Source: Coffea arabica
Taxonomy: Eukaryota; Streptophyta; Magnoliopsida; Gentianales; Rubiaceae
NCBI RefSeq assembly: GCF_036785885.1
Contig: NC_092322.1
Span: 18,498,466-18,562,465 of the forward strand
DNA length: 64,000 nt
Direction of reading: 5' to 3'
The notes below the pieces were generated by a model. It did no database searches and was not told the DNA's origin. It worked only from the letters and a program-made list of their open reading frames with translations. Positions 12,712-24,398 of this stretch are shown here, in pieces (the stretch's first letter is position 1; each line of letters starts with the position of its first letter). The position numbers and the translations under genes were made by a program.

Positions 12712-12754
<43 letters not shown>

Positions 12755-12768
12755 CCCTACGCTCGTCA
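10770..12768 (+). mobile_element. Solo LTR, Gypsy (Athila-like), with 5-bp target duplication
   Basis: Starts TGATAAGTGCAT and ends CCTACGCTCGTCA, a 1999-bp segment with TG...CA ends. ATATT is found on both sides (10765-10769 and 12769-12773), a 5-bp target duplication typical of LTR elements. No internal coding region or second LTR is nearby, so it is best explained as a solo LTR left by LTR-LTR recombination. The end resembles that of the Athila-like LTR ending at 41097 (CCCTACCA), which supports the plus orientation. Confidence 0.7.
12714..12747. repeat. AT dinucleotide microsatellite
   Basis: An almost pure alternating AT run of about 34 bases near the right end of the solo LTR; likely length-variable. 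Confidence 0.9.
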
Positions 12769-12996
12769 ATATTTTAAATTTATATTTGATTTTACTCCAA
12801 AACAGTTTTTTTCTGCCAATCAATTTTTTAGTCTAATGAGAGGTTCTTTTCAATAGATTCATTTGGTTTGTTATAGCTATATTTTAGATGCGTCAAATTT
12901 AGTTTTGGTGAGAGGGTACGTGAAATTTCGAGGCACATATTTGCGTGCACAATATTGAAGGCTCATGCACTATACTAACTTGCAAGGGATTGGAAC

Positions 12997-13927
12997 TAGG
13001 GATGGCAATGGGGCGGGGGATCCTTCCCCCGTCCCCTGCCCCATCCCCCGCCTCGACTTCCCCCACCCCGCATCCCCGCGGGGTTAAAAAAATTTATTAT
13101 ATAATTTATTATAATTAAATTTGAACAAATAATCAAGTACTAAAATATCAATATATCACCAAATTATTATTCATCGTAACTTTACAATTGAAACTCATAA
13201 AAATAATTAAACAAAAGTTATTTGAATACAATCTAATATGATAAAAAGTATAACTAAAATAATCAAATTTTCACTTTTGATACAAATACAATTACTAAAT
13301 TGTTATTGTGTTTTTTTGGAAAAAAATGTTATTGTATTAAGTGTAGTTAGGAATTTAATATAAATATATTAATAAATTTAGTATAAATAATTAATAATTT
13401 TTATTAATAAACATGTATAATTATTAATGAAACACTGTTTGTGGCTAGGCTTAATTATGAGACAACTGAACGCGGAATCAAAAGGGTGTTTGAGGCAAGC
13501 GGGTAGGTATTAAAGAGCACCGAGAGTGTGCTCTGGTTATTGGCTTTTGGTTTGGTAAGAAATTCACCATAATGGTGAATTGCAAATCCCTCACCTCTTC
13601 GGGTCACCCATCACCGACCCTTAGTCACTTCCCTCACTGCTCCCCAAACAATAGGAAAAATAATAGGGGAACAAAAGAAAAGAAGCAAATACAGGAAAGT
13701 TAAATATGTGAAAAGGAAATAAAAGCATAAAGGATAATTGACAACACTTTATACCTGCCTCCTATTATATATATATTTATTTATTTATTTATTTATTTTT
13801 TATTTATTTTTTTTTAATTTTAAACGGGGGGCGGGGCAGGGGAATATACCCCCGTCCCCCGCCCCGTTTCTAAACGGGGGAAAAATTTTTCCCCCCACCC
13901 CCGCCACCCGCCCCATTGCCATCCCTA
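12997..13927. mobile_element. Non-autonomous hAT element, 931 bp
   Basis: Perfect terminal inverted repeats beginning TAGGGATGGCAATGGGGCGG at both ends and a perfect 8-bp target duplication ATTGGAAC (12989-12996 and 13928-13935). These are the hallmarks of the hAT superfamily. The termini are extremely G/C-rich whereas the interior is AT-rich and has no transposase. Confidence 0.85.
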
Positions 13928-13935
13928 ATTGGAAC

Positions 13936-14788
13936 GTGTGAATAAGTGAATTAGTGGGCATGGTTGTTTTGATACTCCTACTATGACTTAAGTTTGACAA
14001 CTAATATATTGCCCCATAAAATCCTCATTAATTTTTCATGAATCAAACTGCATGCAACAGATCCTTCAAAAAAAAAAAAAAAACTGCATGCAACAAAGCA
14101 ATTCAAACTTGTTGATATTTGGAAATAGTTATGGATCCAAGATTTTAGTTTAACGGGAACAAATCATCAAAGGTATAATAGCAAAAAAAAAAAATTTATA
14201 TTAAACAAAGCGCACTGAAAGTTCAATATATGATGATTTGAAGTAAGATGTTTTTAATAATGAAAACGAAGTATAAATCAAAATGTGAAAAATTAGACTT
14301 TGTACCATTATATGTACTAACAACTTGGCATTCAATACTAAGCTCTCAATTTATATGATAGTTAAATTTTTGTTCGCTTGTCTTCAATGGCCGATGTACA
14401 TAGTATAGCGTTATTTTAATTGCTATTTTAAGTTATAGTAATCAAGGAAGCTAAAAATTGGTTTGTTATAATCTCTTATTTTTTCTAACTTCTTTCTATC
14501 TCTCCTTCTCTTCTTTGAGAGCATTCCTCTTTGGAAGAGAGGTGGTCTCCCTCCCATAGATTTTCATTTTATTTTTTTAATAAAGTCTCTCCTAAATTTT
14601 CTTAGTGAGAGTTTTCTATTTCTCTAGGGGATTTCTAGTGAGAATTTTCTATTTAGTTTTCTTAGTGAGAGTTTTCTATTTCTCTTAGAGGTTCCTAATG
14701 AGAATTTTCTATTTTTCCTAAGGATTACTAGTGAAAATTTGCTATTTTTTATGTTATTGTTAGGTTCGAATTTATTTCAGATCGAATT
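13936..14788. other. Intergenic DNA with a short degenerate minisatellite
   Basis: No gene seen. From about 14601 to 14750 there are five imperfect copies of TAGTGAGAATTTTCTATTT, roughly 26-35 bp apart. Confidence 0.6.
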
Positions 14789-14963
14789 GAGTTTATTTGG
14801 ATAAGAGTTTATTTGAATGATTTATTTGAGATATTTACTGTAGCACTTTTTGTGATGTGATGTATGTGAAATAAAAAGGTGATTAAGAAAATAAAAAGGA
14901 GATTGGGATTTGTGAGGCAAAAAAATTTTTTTTTTTCCAAATTCTCTCTATCCAAACAAACTC
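14789..14963. mobile_element. MITE-like foldback, 175 bp
   Basis: The left end GAGTTTATTTGGATAAGAG mirrors the right end read in reverse, GAGTTTGTTTGGATAGAGAG. The interior holds TTTACTGTAGCACTTTTTG and AAAAAGGTGATT. No clear target duplication could be fixed. Confidence 0.5.
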
Positions 14964-15858
14964 GTTGTTAGTTCTAGAATTTTTTTTGCACCTTGAATCT
15001 GTCTCGATAGATCTCACCACTATTATTGGAGTTTAAAGCTATGCATGGCTGTTGATTAGTATTTAGTAAAGCTGGCGATTGCAATATGCACATGTACATA
15101 AGAGAGTTGTAGTGATTTATCTTGTTAGAAGACAATTTAGAAATTTGCTCTAATATTTTTCTGATTTGTTCAAAAATTTTTTAGAGAATTAAATCGTGTG
15201 TTGGAGGATTTCCAACAATTTGAAATTTGCCTTTTATTTAAAAAAAAAAAAAGAATTGATTTGTTATAGGATGCTTGCTTAAAAGAAAAATTAATGTTTC
15301 CTTAATTATTAGTTGAATGTAACGTTAATTGTATGATAAGGTATACATTAACGGTATACTTTTGTAAGAAAACTAATGATTAGATTACTGTAAGAGACTT
15401 TTATTTTTAAAAAAATTAAAGAAAATAAATAAAACAACTGCTAATTTGTGTTTTGCTCTCAACCTTTCCCTAATTTAGAAAAGTGCCTCACCACAATTCA
15501 GTTAATTGTTTAATGGAGTTGTTTCCTGTGATAATTTTGACCACAAGTCAAGTACAATTGAACATAATAGGAGAGAAGGGTATCTTGAAAATAACGAAAA
15601 AAACTAGAATTTGAAGGTCAACTAAGACCAAACATACTGCTAAGTGTTTTGGATGGGATTTCTTATTAATTGCTACCGTAATCCAAATACTCATAACCTC
15701 AACAAAAGAACAAAATTTCTCAAATCTTCATTCCCTAAATGAAATTTGGAGATACCTATTGGAAGAATTTGCAGTGGGATTGGACTCCATTAATGCGATA
15801 TAAACCTCATATTATATTTTTCTTGGTTCTTTAACTATTAAGGACAAATAACTTATCC
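14964..15858. other. Intergenic DNA, no gene seen
   Basis: AT-rich with short A-runs (near 14930 and 15240). I see no coding, RNA or element signal that I can support. Confidence 0.5.
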
Positions 15859-16068
15859 GTTTGGCAAGTGAGTTTTTTGGGTGTTTGTCTAAAATTTTAC
15901 TGTAACTTACTGTAAAAGTTTTTAAAAATATTTTTGAAGTGTGCTTTTTTTTTAATATTTTGAAGTGTATAGTTTAAAAACTTTGAAAAGTTTTTTGAGG
16001 TTACTGTAGTTAAAGTTTTTAAAAAAACTTGTAGCAGATAAACTTGGCAAAAAAATTGGCTGCCAAAC
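15859..16068. mobile_element. Foldback MITE-like element, about 210 bp
   Basis: GTTTGGCAAGTGAGTTTTTT on the left pairs imperfectly with the reverse of the right end (GTTTGGCAGCCAATTTTTTT). Inside, TTACTGTAA and AAAAGTTTTTAAAAA appear in inverted order on the two arms. The superfamily is not resolved. Confidence 0.45.
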
Positions 16069-16690
16069 AAAGGTGTTTACTTCCCAAGTAACTGCAAGAT
16101 ATTTTGGCCTTTAAGTAAATTGAAACCTCATATAGTAGTTTATTGATTTTAATTTCTTAATTAAGTCAAACCACCAATAACCAATGAATTCACAAAATCA
16201 TTTCTTGAAAAAAATTGGTTTTATTACCTCATGTATCACATATACAAATGAGACATCAAGAAACTGCCTTAAAAAGACATGAAGATTGATATACCTAACC
16301 GAAAACACTCTATAATCTTATAACGGTGTAAGACTACAATAAAGAATATATTTTCCTTTGATTTTAAAAGTTAATAAAAGTTAATAATTGCGAGATCATG
16401 CTCGAATGAAAAGGACAAAACATGCATCACATACATAAAACTACCTTTACTATATATCATTGTAAGTCAATATAATATACTTATAGTCTCACTAATCTAA
16501 TCACAATTAAGAACTTATATTTAATTAGATTGATGAAGATACAAAAGTGAAATTCAATAATTTAGTATATCTATTATGTGAACATCTAGTGACTTGCAAT
16601 AATTAAGATGTTAATTATCACGTATAGGCTGTTTTAAACTGGCAATTCATTCAGCTAGTTCATTAAGTTCAATTTGGTTGAGTTTGTGGG
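16069..16690. other. Intergenic DNA, no gene seen
   Basis: AT-rich sequence between two small elements; no supportable feature. Confidence 0.5.
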
Positions 16691-16698
16691 TTAAATAT

Positions 16699-17507
16699 AT
16701 AGGTGGCAAATCAACCCACTTAACTAAATTTACCCATACCCGTCCATGAATAGATGGGTATGGGTATCTTAAATTTTTGTATATGGGTATAAATGGGTTA
16801 CCCAATAATACCCATTTATTAAATGGGTATTATTGGGTAACCCATTTAAAATTCTCTTCCCTCAAATCTCTTCTCTTCCCCCACCCATTTTTTTTTTCAA
16901 ATTTTTCATTTTGTCATATGTTAACTACTTTTGTTTCATTATTATTATTATTTGTTGATTTTATCTTATTATTTTATTTTCTCTTAGTTTGTTAACTTGC
17001 TCATTTTTTAGCATTACCAATTTATGATAAATTTTAGCCTCTTTTTTTTATCTTTCTAAAATGAAACTTTAAATTTATATATGAAAAAAATGTTTGGGGT
17101 TCCAAATTTTTGGATTAAGTTTTTATATTAACTTTTATGTATTTAGTTCAAATTTTTTTATTCTTATTATTCAATTACTAAATAATATGTAATTTTGCGA
17201 CATAGAGTATAAATGAAAAAAAAATTGGTAATTAGGCTTATTGAACATTATAAGTAAATATTTAAAACTAATAATGGGTACAAAGAGCGGTATAAATTGA
17301 TAACTTAGTTTGCAAAAATGAATTTAAATGAGTTTACAAAAAATTAAAATAAATGAGTTATAAATAGATAATTGAGTTACCCAATTCATTTTTTGACTTA
17401 CCCATTTATACCCATCTAATTAAATAGGTATAAATGGATTGACTCACTTATATCCATTACCCATTTTACCCAACCCAAACCCGCCAAGTCACCCATTTTG
17501 ACACCTC
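16699..17507. mobile_element. Non-autonomous hAT-like element, about 809 bp
   Basis: Imperfect termini, ATAGGTGGCAAA on the left and GAGGTGTCAAA (reverse of the right end), lie between 8-bp direct repeats TTAAATAT (16691-16698 and 17508-17515). Both arms are full of TGGGTA/TACCCA motifs, a subterminal repeat pattern common in hAT elements. The end bases may be off by one. Confidence 0.65.
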
Positions 17508-17515
17508 TTAAATAT

Positions 17516-18843
17516 GACATTATTAAAAGTTTGGTAAAGTTAAGTTAAAATCTTGAATTGGCCCACCATGGACACATTGTGCCTGCACGTGCGTTATATG
17601 TTGTTATACTCTATGGGTTTCTTGATTTTAATTATATGATAAATAAGAAAAGTTCCAAATTGTACATGGTTTGTTTGGATTGAATCTCACTATTCTTAAG
17701 ATTTTTAGTTGGAGGTGTACAATAAAAAAAAATTGTATAAAATAATAAAAAGAAAAATGAATAAATTGAAATAATAATTCTTAGCTCCACGTGTAGTTAT
17801 TAAACCAAACCTGGCAAGGAACCCAGCAAAAAGATTGAGTCAATGGATCATTGGTTCAATCAGTTGAACCGTAGGTCGCTAAAATAATATTTAGAAATAT
17901 AAAATAGTAACTTTAGTATACATAAAATATATAATAAAGTGTTTTTGGATTTCAAATGTGTTTTTCATATAGATATATTATATATTATATAACATTTATA
18001 TTATAATAATAATTTTTATATTCATGAATTCGGTGAAATCAGAATTTTTTGAATTCCGAATTGAATTCGGAATGAATTCAAATTTGGAATTGGTGAATTC
18101 GAATTCGGTCAAAATTCTGATACCAAAATTTCGATTTCAAAGTTCCGAATTACCTATTTCGATTTCGATTCATAACCGTAGTGACACAAATGTAAATAGG
18201 GTGGGATGGGTCAACCCATGGGTTGGCATGCTACCCCAATAAAGTATTGATGTTGTAATAATTAAACTTCGTAGAGGTCATTTTGAGTAATTCATAAAAA
18301 CTAACAATGATCAAATTTGGCTTAGAAATTTTAAAAGAGTAATAAGTTTTTGATATCTTATTACATATGGAGTTATTAGACTTTGTTTCTATTAAATACT
18401 CATGTTTTGTAACTTATTTTATAATTGGAAAACTTCACTATAGACATATGTTTTTGAATATTTTTGAAAACTCTAAATTTTGTGTGTACTATGTATTTCA
18501 GTATTAAACTTTATTTTTTTTTGAACATTTGGACTTTGTTTCATGATTTGAAAAATTTATTGTGTATTTAAAAAAATAATATTAAATAGATTACATGACT
18601 AAATGGGTAAAAATATATGATTAAGACATTAGAGTTTTTCCAAGATAGGTTAATGGGTTAATCTTGTAAAACAGCAAGTCATGTCACAAGAGTTTTAACC
18701 GTATAAAATATTTAATAGGCTATGTGGATTGGGTTAGATCAACTTGTTAACAACCAAACGATACAAATGCTTGACGGGCTAAGTTAGGATTGAAATTTTC
18801 CAACACAAATACAATAATGACATGACACGATTGCCTCCTAGTT
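17516..18843. other. Intergenic DNA with a hAT subterminal relic
   Basis: No gene. The stretch 18024-18175 is packed with GAATTCGGT/CCGAATT motifs like those in the arms of the hAT element at 57358-60098, and is probably a broken end of a related copy. Confidence 0.45.
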
Positions 18844-18852
18844 CTACATTTA

Positions 18853-20095
18853 GGGAAAATCGTTCAAAATGCCCTTCATAGTTTGTAAAATAACTTTGTC
18901 CATCCCTTATTTTTAAAAATATAATTATACGTCCCTTACAAATTTACATTTGTCAAATTTAGTTTTTACCTAAGTTTTTGACTAGGTTTTTGCCAAAATC
19001 CACCATGTCTCTTGCACGTGATCATTTTTGAAGGGTAAAATTATCAAATCAAAATTTACATAACCTGATCCATAGTCTCACATATTTTACAAAATGAATT
19101 GTTTCATCCTTCACATTTCACAAATTGAATTTATTTGTCCCTCACAATTTACAAAATAAATTTTTTCATCCATAATTGATCATGTACACAAATAGTTTTT
19201 TTTAAATCCATGTATATATTTATTTAATTTCACCTTAATAGTACAAATAGTATATAATATATCTCTATTTGATTTTGTCTGGTGTTTATATTGAATTAAA
19301 TTTGGACAGAAAAAATAAACAAAGGAAAAGTATGATAAAAAAAAATTAAGTGATTTGCACTTTCAAATTTTAAAACAATCACAAGACAAGTAACTCAACT
19401 GTTGGTCTTAAAGGTGGTGAGTAGAAATTTTAAATTTAAATTGCAATTTGTTAGCATGACTATAAAATTCGAATTAGGATTCATTAATTAGATGACCTTA
19501 TCATACAATTCAATAAATGAATTATTACTAAATAAGAAAAGACTACAAATATTGGATAGGTTCACACGGTGAAATTAAATAAATATATATGTGTTTAAAA
19601 CAAAATTGTTAGTTTAAACCCATGTATATATTTATTAAATAGCATATGTATAACTATAATTACCTTGTTTAGGTGAAATCAAATAGAGACATATTACATG
19701 TTATTCATATTATTCAGGAGAAATCAAACAGATATATACATGGGTTTTAAAAAAAATATTTGTACACATAGTCAATGAGGGATAAAAAAATTCATTTTGT
19801 GAAATGTGAGGGATGAAAAAAAATTAATTTATAAAATGTGAGAAACGAAACAATTCATTTTGTGACATATGAAGGACTATGGATTAGAATATATAAAATT
19901 TGATTTGATAATTTTGCCCCTAAAAATGATTAAATGCTAGGCATGTGATGAATTTTGACAAAAATCTAGTCGAAAATTTATGTAGGGACCAAATTTGACA
20001 ATATAAATTTATAAGGAATATAAAATTACACTTTTAAAAGTGAGGGACGAAAAAATCATTTTACAAAATATGAGAATGTTTTAAATGATTTTCCC
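18853..20095. mobile_element. Mutator-like (MULE) element with long inverted repeats, 1243 bp
   Basis: GGGAAAATCGTTCAAAATG at the left matches the reverse of the right end (GGGAAAATCATTTAAAACA), and the similarity continues inward for about 400 bp on each arm. Flanks carry a 9-bp near-perfect duplication, CTACATTTA (18844-18852) and CCACATTTA (20096-20104), as expected for Mutator-type elements. No transposase is present. Confidence 0.75.
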
Positions 20096-20303
20096 CCACA
20101 TTTATGTTTTAACACCAAAATATTTGTTGACTAAAATAAGAAAGGATTCTTCGTTCTTCCATTAGACAACTTGTAATTGAAGTCCTAAACCTTCACGTAT
20201 TACTGATTATACAAGGAAAATGGAACTCGTTACAAAATAATGGCATGAAAGAAGGAAAAAATAAAAGAACAAATGGTAGAAAAGTAAAAAGGGAATGAGT
20301 CAA

Positions 20304-20662
20304 TGATAGGGTGTTAATTGTTGAGTATTTTATTATTAATTTTCCCTTTGTCCTTGCCAAATATTGTTTTAATTATTAATATTTACTTATATGTGGTATC
20401 TGGACTTAATTTCAGGGAATGGAGCAGAAAACTATAAAAAAGGAGGTATTTTCTAGAGAAAATAGAGACTTCTAAATACTCCACGGACCTGGCCCACATT
20501 GCTGAGAAGAACCGGACTTTCATTCCGCTTTTTTGCTGACTAAGAGTTCTCCTACCAAGAGAAAACGTAATACAAGGAATTTGGCAGAGCTTTCTTTTGA
20601 GTACTTGGACTCTCAATTTCGGCGGGGACCACGGATAAGAAGCATGAGTCATTTTGAACTCT
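20304..20662 (+). repeat. Athila-like 5' LTR, left part
   Basis: Starts TGATAGGGTGTTAATTG, identical to the start of the 3' LTR at 44889. It is interrupted by Helitron A. The remainder of the LTR resumes at 40064. Confidence 0.8.
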
Positions 20663-21424
20663 TTAACATATCTAGTCTATGCGGGAATGGGGAACTTTTC
20701 AATTGGGTTGTGATTGCTGATGTGGCATCCTTCCATTGGTCGAATTGGTGGTCGTCCGCTTCGTGTGAATTCGCTCGCGTGAATAGGTTGTCCGTCGATT
20801 GGTTCTTTTCTTTTGTTGCTTGCCTGGACGTCTGGCTTGGAAGTGTGCAGCTCAATTCTGGTCCCACGTGCCTTTGGTTGGCTTTGCTTTGTTTCTTTTC
20901 TTTTCTTTTGTTTGTTTTTTTTCTTTTGCTCGGACGCTTGGCAATCCCTTTGCCTTTTGTTTACCCGTGCGAATTTGCAATTCATGACCGTCCATTCCCA
21001 TGCGTGAATTCTTTTGTTTTTGGTCTGCCCAGCCGTTTAGCAATCCTTTAGGATTTTGTTTCTTTTTTTTTTTCCCTCAGACGTTTAGCACTTCTTTTTT
21101 TTTTATTAATTGTTCGTTGTCTGATCAATAATTCCATTCTTAATTACCGAATAACACATAACATTTAACTTGCAAACTCTTACAATTATTAACATTTTTT
21201 TAGTTTCTAAATAAATCACAATTAATTATCAAATTCTTGTAATTGACATGTACTAATTATTAACACATATTATCAAATTTAAGAGGGGAAAGCATTCACA
21301 TATTATTATCAAATTTCCATTATAGCTTTATTTAGTATTGATTCTACGTAAACAATCAACAACGTAGTGCGCTTCCGCTGGTGTCATTTATCGTTTGTTC
21401 AAGCCATGCACTACATTTAATTTT

Positions 21425-21890
21425 TGATTCTCCGCTATTAATTGTTATAACTATTTATTCATCTATTTCATTTGGATCCCTTTTTTTTACCCAATCAATC
21501 ACATTTAATTACCAATTCTTTGTGATTCATTGTTAATAACTAATTAAATGATGTCATTTTAAATTGTTATTTTTTTGCCCAAAAAACCACATTTAGTTCA
21601 TAATTTTTTCGTAGTTATAGCTTTATTTGGTATTGATTGTACATAAATAATTATCGATTCTCTGCTTCTAATTGTTATAACTATTTATTCATCTATTTTA
21701 TTTGGATTCCTTTTTTTACCCAATCAATCATGTTTAATTGCCAATTCTTTGTGATTCATTGCTAATAACTAATTAAATGATGTCGTTTTAAGTTGTTACT
21801 TTTTTTACCCAACAGATCGCATTTAGTTCATAGTTTTTTTCGCAATTATTAACAAAAAACATTCTTCTTGGCTGTTCCCCAAATCGGATT
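21425..21890. repeat. Tandem duplication of about 230 bp in the Helitron A 5' region
   Basis: GATTCTCCGCTATTAATTG at 21425 recurs as GATTCTCTGCTTCTAATTG at 21655. The following sequence (ACTATTTATTCATCTATTT, then TTTTTTACCCAATCAATCA) repeats in the same order. Confidence 0.75.
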
Positions 21891-22703
21891 TAGTTACCTC
21901 TGTTTTTCCAGATTTTATTAAGATAATGTTCTCCTTTATCTTGGGTTGCCCAACAAATCAAGTCTAATTATCAATTTTTAAAATTTTTTTTTAAATTGGG
22001 TCCGAAAATTTTTACCCAACAAGTCGCATTTAATTACCAGCCCTGGGTAGTTGTTAGCCACAATTTAGCCTCTTTTTTGGGGGTTGCCGATCGAGTCATA
22101 TTGGCTGCCCTTTTTTACAATTGATTGCTAGCTAATTAATTAATATTGTTACTCAATTAGTTACTTTGTTATTCATTGTTAGTTAATTAATATGTCTACG
22201 TTGCTCTGTCTTGAGAAGAGCGCTTCTCATTACTCTTGTCTTCTTTGCTTTTGGCGGGCTTAATAGTTAATTGTTTTATAATTACCTAATTTTACAAACT
22301 AACACCCTTAATTACCAGGTCTTTGCAACGGACAAATTTTGTTTGTTTAGTTTAGCTACATCGTTTCTCGATTTCTTCATCCGCCGCTCACATTTCCCGT
22401 CATTAGCCTCCAGCCTCTTTTTGTTGACAGCTGATTGTACCTGAGCTGAACAATACCTGACTGGTTTTTATTATATTGTCCATCCTTTCTGCCTCCATTT
22501 ACGCTTCCTCATAAGAACCTTGTAGTTTTTTTTGTCCTTTGCCTGGGGTCATGTCTGTAAATCTACAAGCTGCCGTCGCCTCTTCTCGTTGTCGCCCATC
22601 AGCTCTGTTGTTCCCGTCGATTGACATTGTTTTCAGTTTTGCATTTGTACAATGGTTATAGAGTTTTTCCGCTTTTCCCCAGCAGATTTTCTGCTGCCTA
22701 CCA

Positions 22704-24260
22704 TCATGAACAGTGGTAATTGTGCATCTACTCCTTTCTTTTGCCTTTTCTATTACTCTTGTTTCTTTGCTGGAGAGAAATAGCTATCTCATAAACACTG
22801 TTCTTCGTTTTCTTTGGGTATTTTGAACCTTCCTTTTCCTCATTTATTTATTGTCTTGGTTCCAATTTGCGCTGTGTTGTTGTTACTGTTTCTTGGTGAG
22901 CATGTTGATTTTTTACCGCTTGCTTTCTTTTGTTTTCCCCCTAATTGTTCAAACACTTTCCCGTTGTTGTCATACTGCTTTGTTTTAAATTTCTTCCTTG
23001 CTTCTCTACTTTGCTGTGCGCTGGTTCGTCCATTTTTTCTTTTTCCCTGCCCCTACTAAATTTTCATCACCGAATCAGCTCCTCTTTTTTTACTGCTCAT
23101 TTTTTCCCACCTTGCCTTACTGCCTTTTACTTGCTTGTGGTTTCTTTGATAGCTTCTGCTGTTATCCGTTTCTGTGGGATTGGACCTCTTTGTACAAGCA
23201 GGTTAGTTACTCTCATTTTGTTCTCTTCTTGTTTTCCTCTTTTATCTGTATTTTATCCTTTAATTCGTACCTTTTCGATGTGCATTTTCTAATGCATCGT
23301 TAGCTAGCTTATACGTTCTATGTACATGTTATTTTATTTAGTAATGCTGTTACGTTGCCAGTGACAAAATACTTTTTTCCTGCACTATAATTACCTGCCT
23401 GGCTTTTTTGCTCTTATTAAATATGTGTTGTTTGCTCAGTTGTTGGACTATCGACTCATGAACAGTGGTAATTGTGCATGTACTGTTTTCTTTTCCCTAT
23501 TCTATTGCTCTTGCTTCTTTGCTTGGAAGAAAGAGCTACCTCATAAGCAGTATTTTTCATTTTCTTTAGCTCTTTTAAACTTTATTTTCCCTATGTATTG
23601 CCTTGGTTTTAATTTACACTGGTGTTGTTGTCACTGCTTCCTGGTGAGCATGCTGATTTTTACAATTTGCTTTCTTTTGTTCTTTCCTCTACTTGTTCAA
23701 ATATTTAAGCATTGCTGTCATGCTGCTTTGTTTGTAATTTCTTCCTTGCTTCTCTACTTTGTTGTGTGCTGGATCGACCATTTTTACTTTTCCCCTGTCC
23801 CTGCTAAATTTTTATTGCCAAATCAGCTCTTTTTTTTGCCGCTCTTTTTCCCCCCACCTTTTCTTATTGCCTCTTACTTGCTCGTGGTTTCTTTGATAGC
23901 TTCTACTGTTATTCGCTTCTGCGGTGTTGGATCTCTTTATACAAGCAAGTTAGTTATTCTCATTTTGTTCTCGTTTTTTTTAACTCTTTCCTCTGCATTT
24001 TATCCTTTAATTTGTACCTTTTTGCCATGCATTTTTTGATGCATCATTAGCTGCATGCTGCTCTAATTTTACATTTTTTTATCCTTTATGTGACTTTTTT
24101 AACCTTTTGTGATCTCTATCCATTCTATGTCCATGCTATTCTATTTTCCTGGTGTTGTTCCATTGATGGTAACAAAATGCCTATTTCCTGCACTATAGTT
24201 ACCTGCCTGACTTTTTTGTTCTTGTTACATTTTTGTTGTTTACTCAGTTGTTGACTATTT
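22704..24260. repeat. Tandem duplication of about 750 bp upstream of RepHel
   Basis: Two long colinear copies start at CATGAACAGTGGTAATTGTG (22704 and 23457), an offset of 753 bp, and run to about 23456 and 24260. Both are T/C-rich. Open frames inside them (up to about 200 codons) are low-complexity by-products, not genes. The duplication lies just before the RepHel start and may contain duplicated promoter or leader sequence. Confidence 0.8.
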
Positions 24261-24398
24261 ACTCCTTTACCTCTCTGCTTTTTTTTTTGCTCGCTCTGTT
24301 TTCTGTCATTTTTGGTTTACGTTTTTTTTTTTGCTGAGTTAGATCTTCCTTTCCTTATATAGCCCTTTGGCATTTTTAGAACTCTTAGTGAAACTCAA

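Noticed and set aside
20533..21051. 172-codon plus-strand ORF spanning the LTR/Helitron A junction
   Set aside because: It runs across an insertion boundary, so it cannot be an ancestral gene; its composition is Phe/Leu/Cys-rich, typical of T-rich non-coding DNA.
22814..24039. ORFs of up to 204 codons before RepHel that look like membrane proteins
   Set aside because: They lie in T/C-rich tandem duplicates; apparent hydrophobic segments come from base composition, and the two copies do not keep the same frame.
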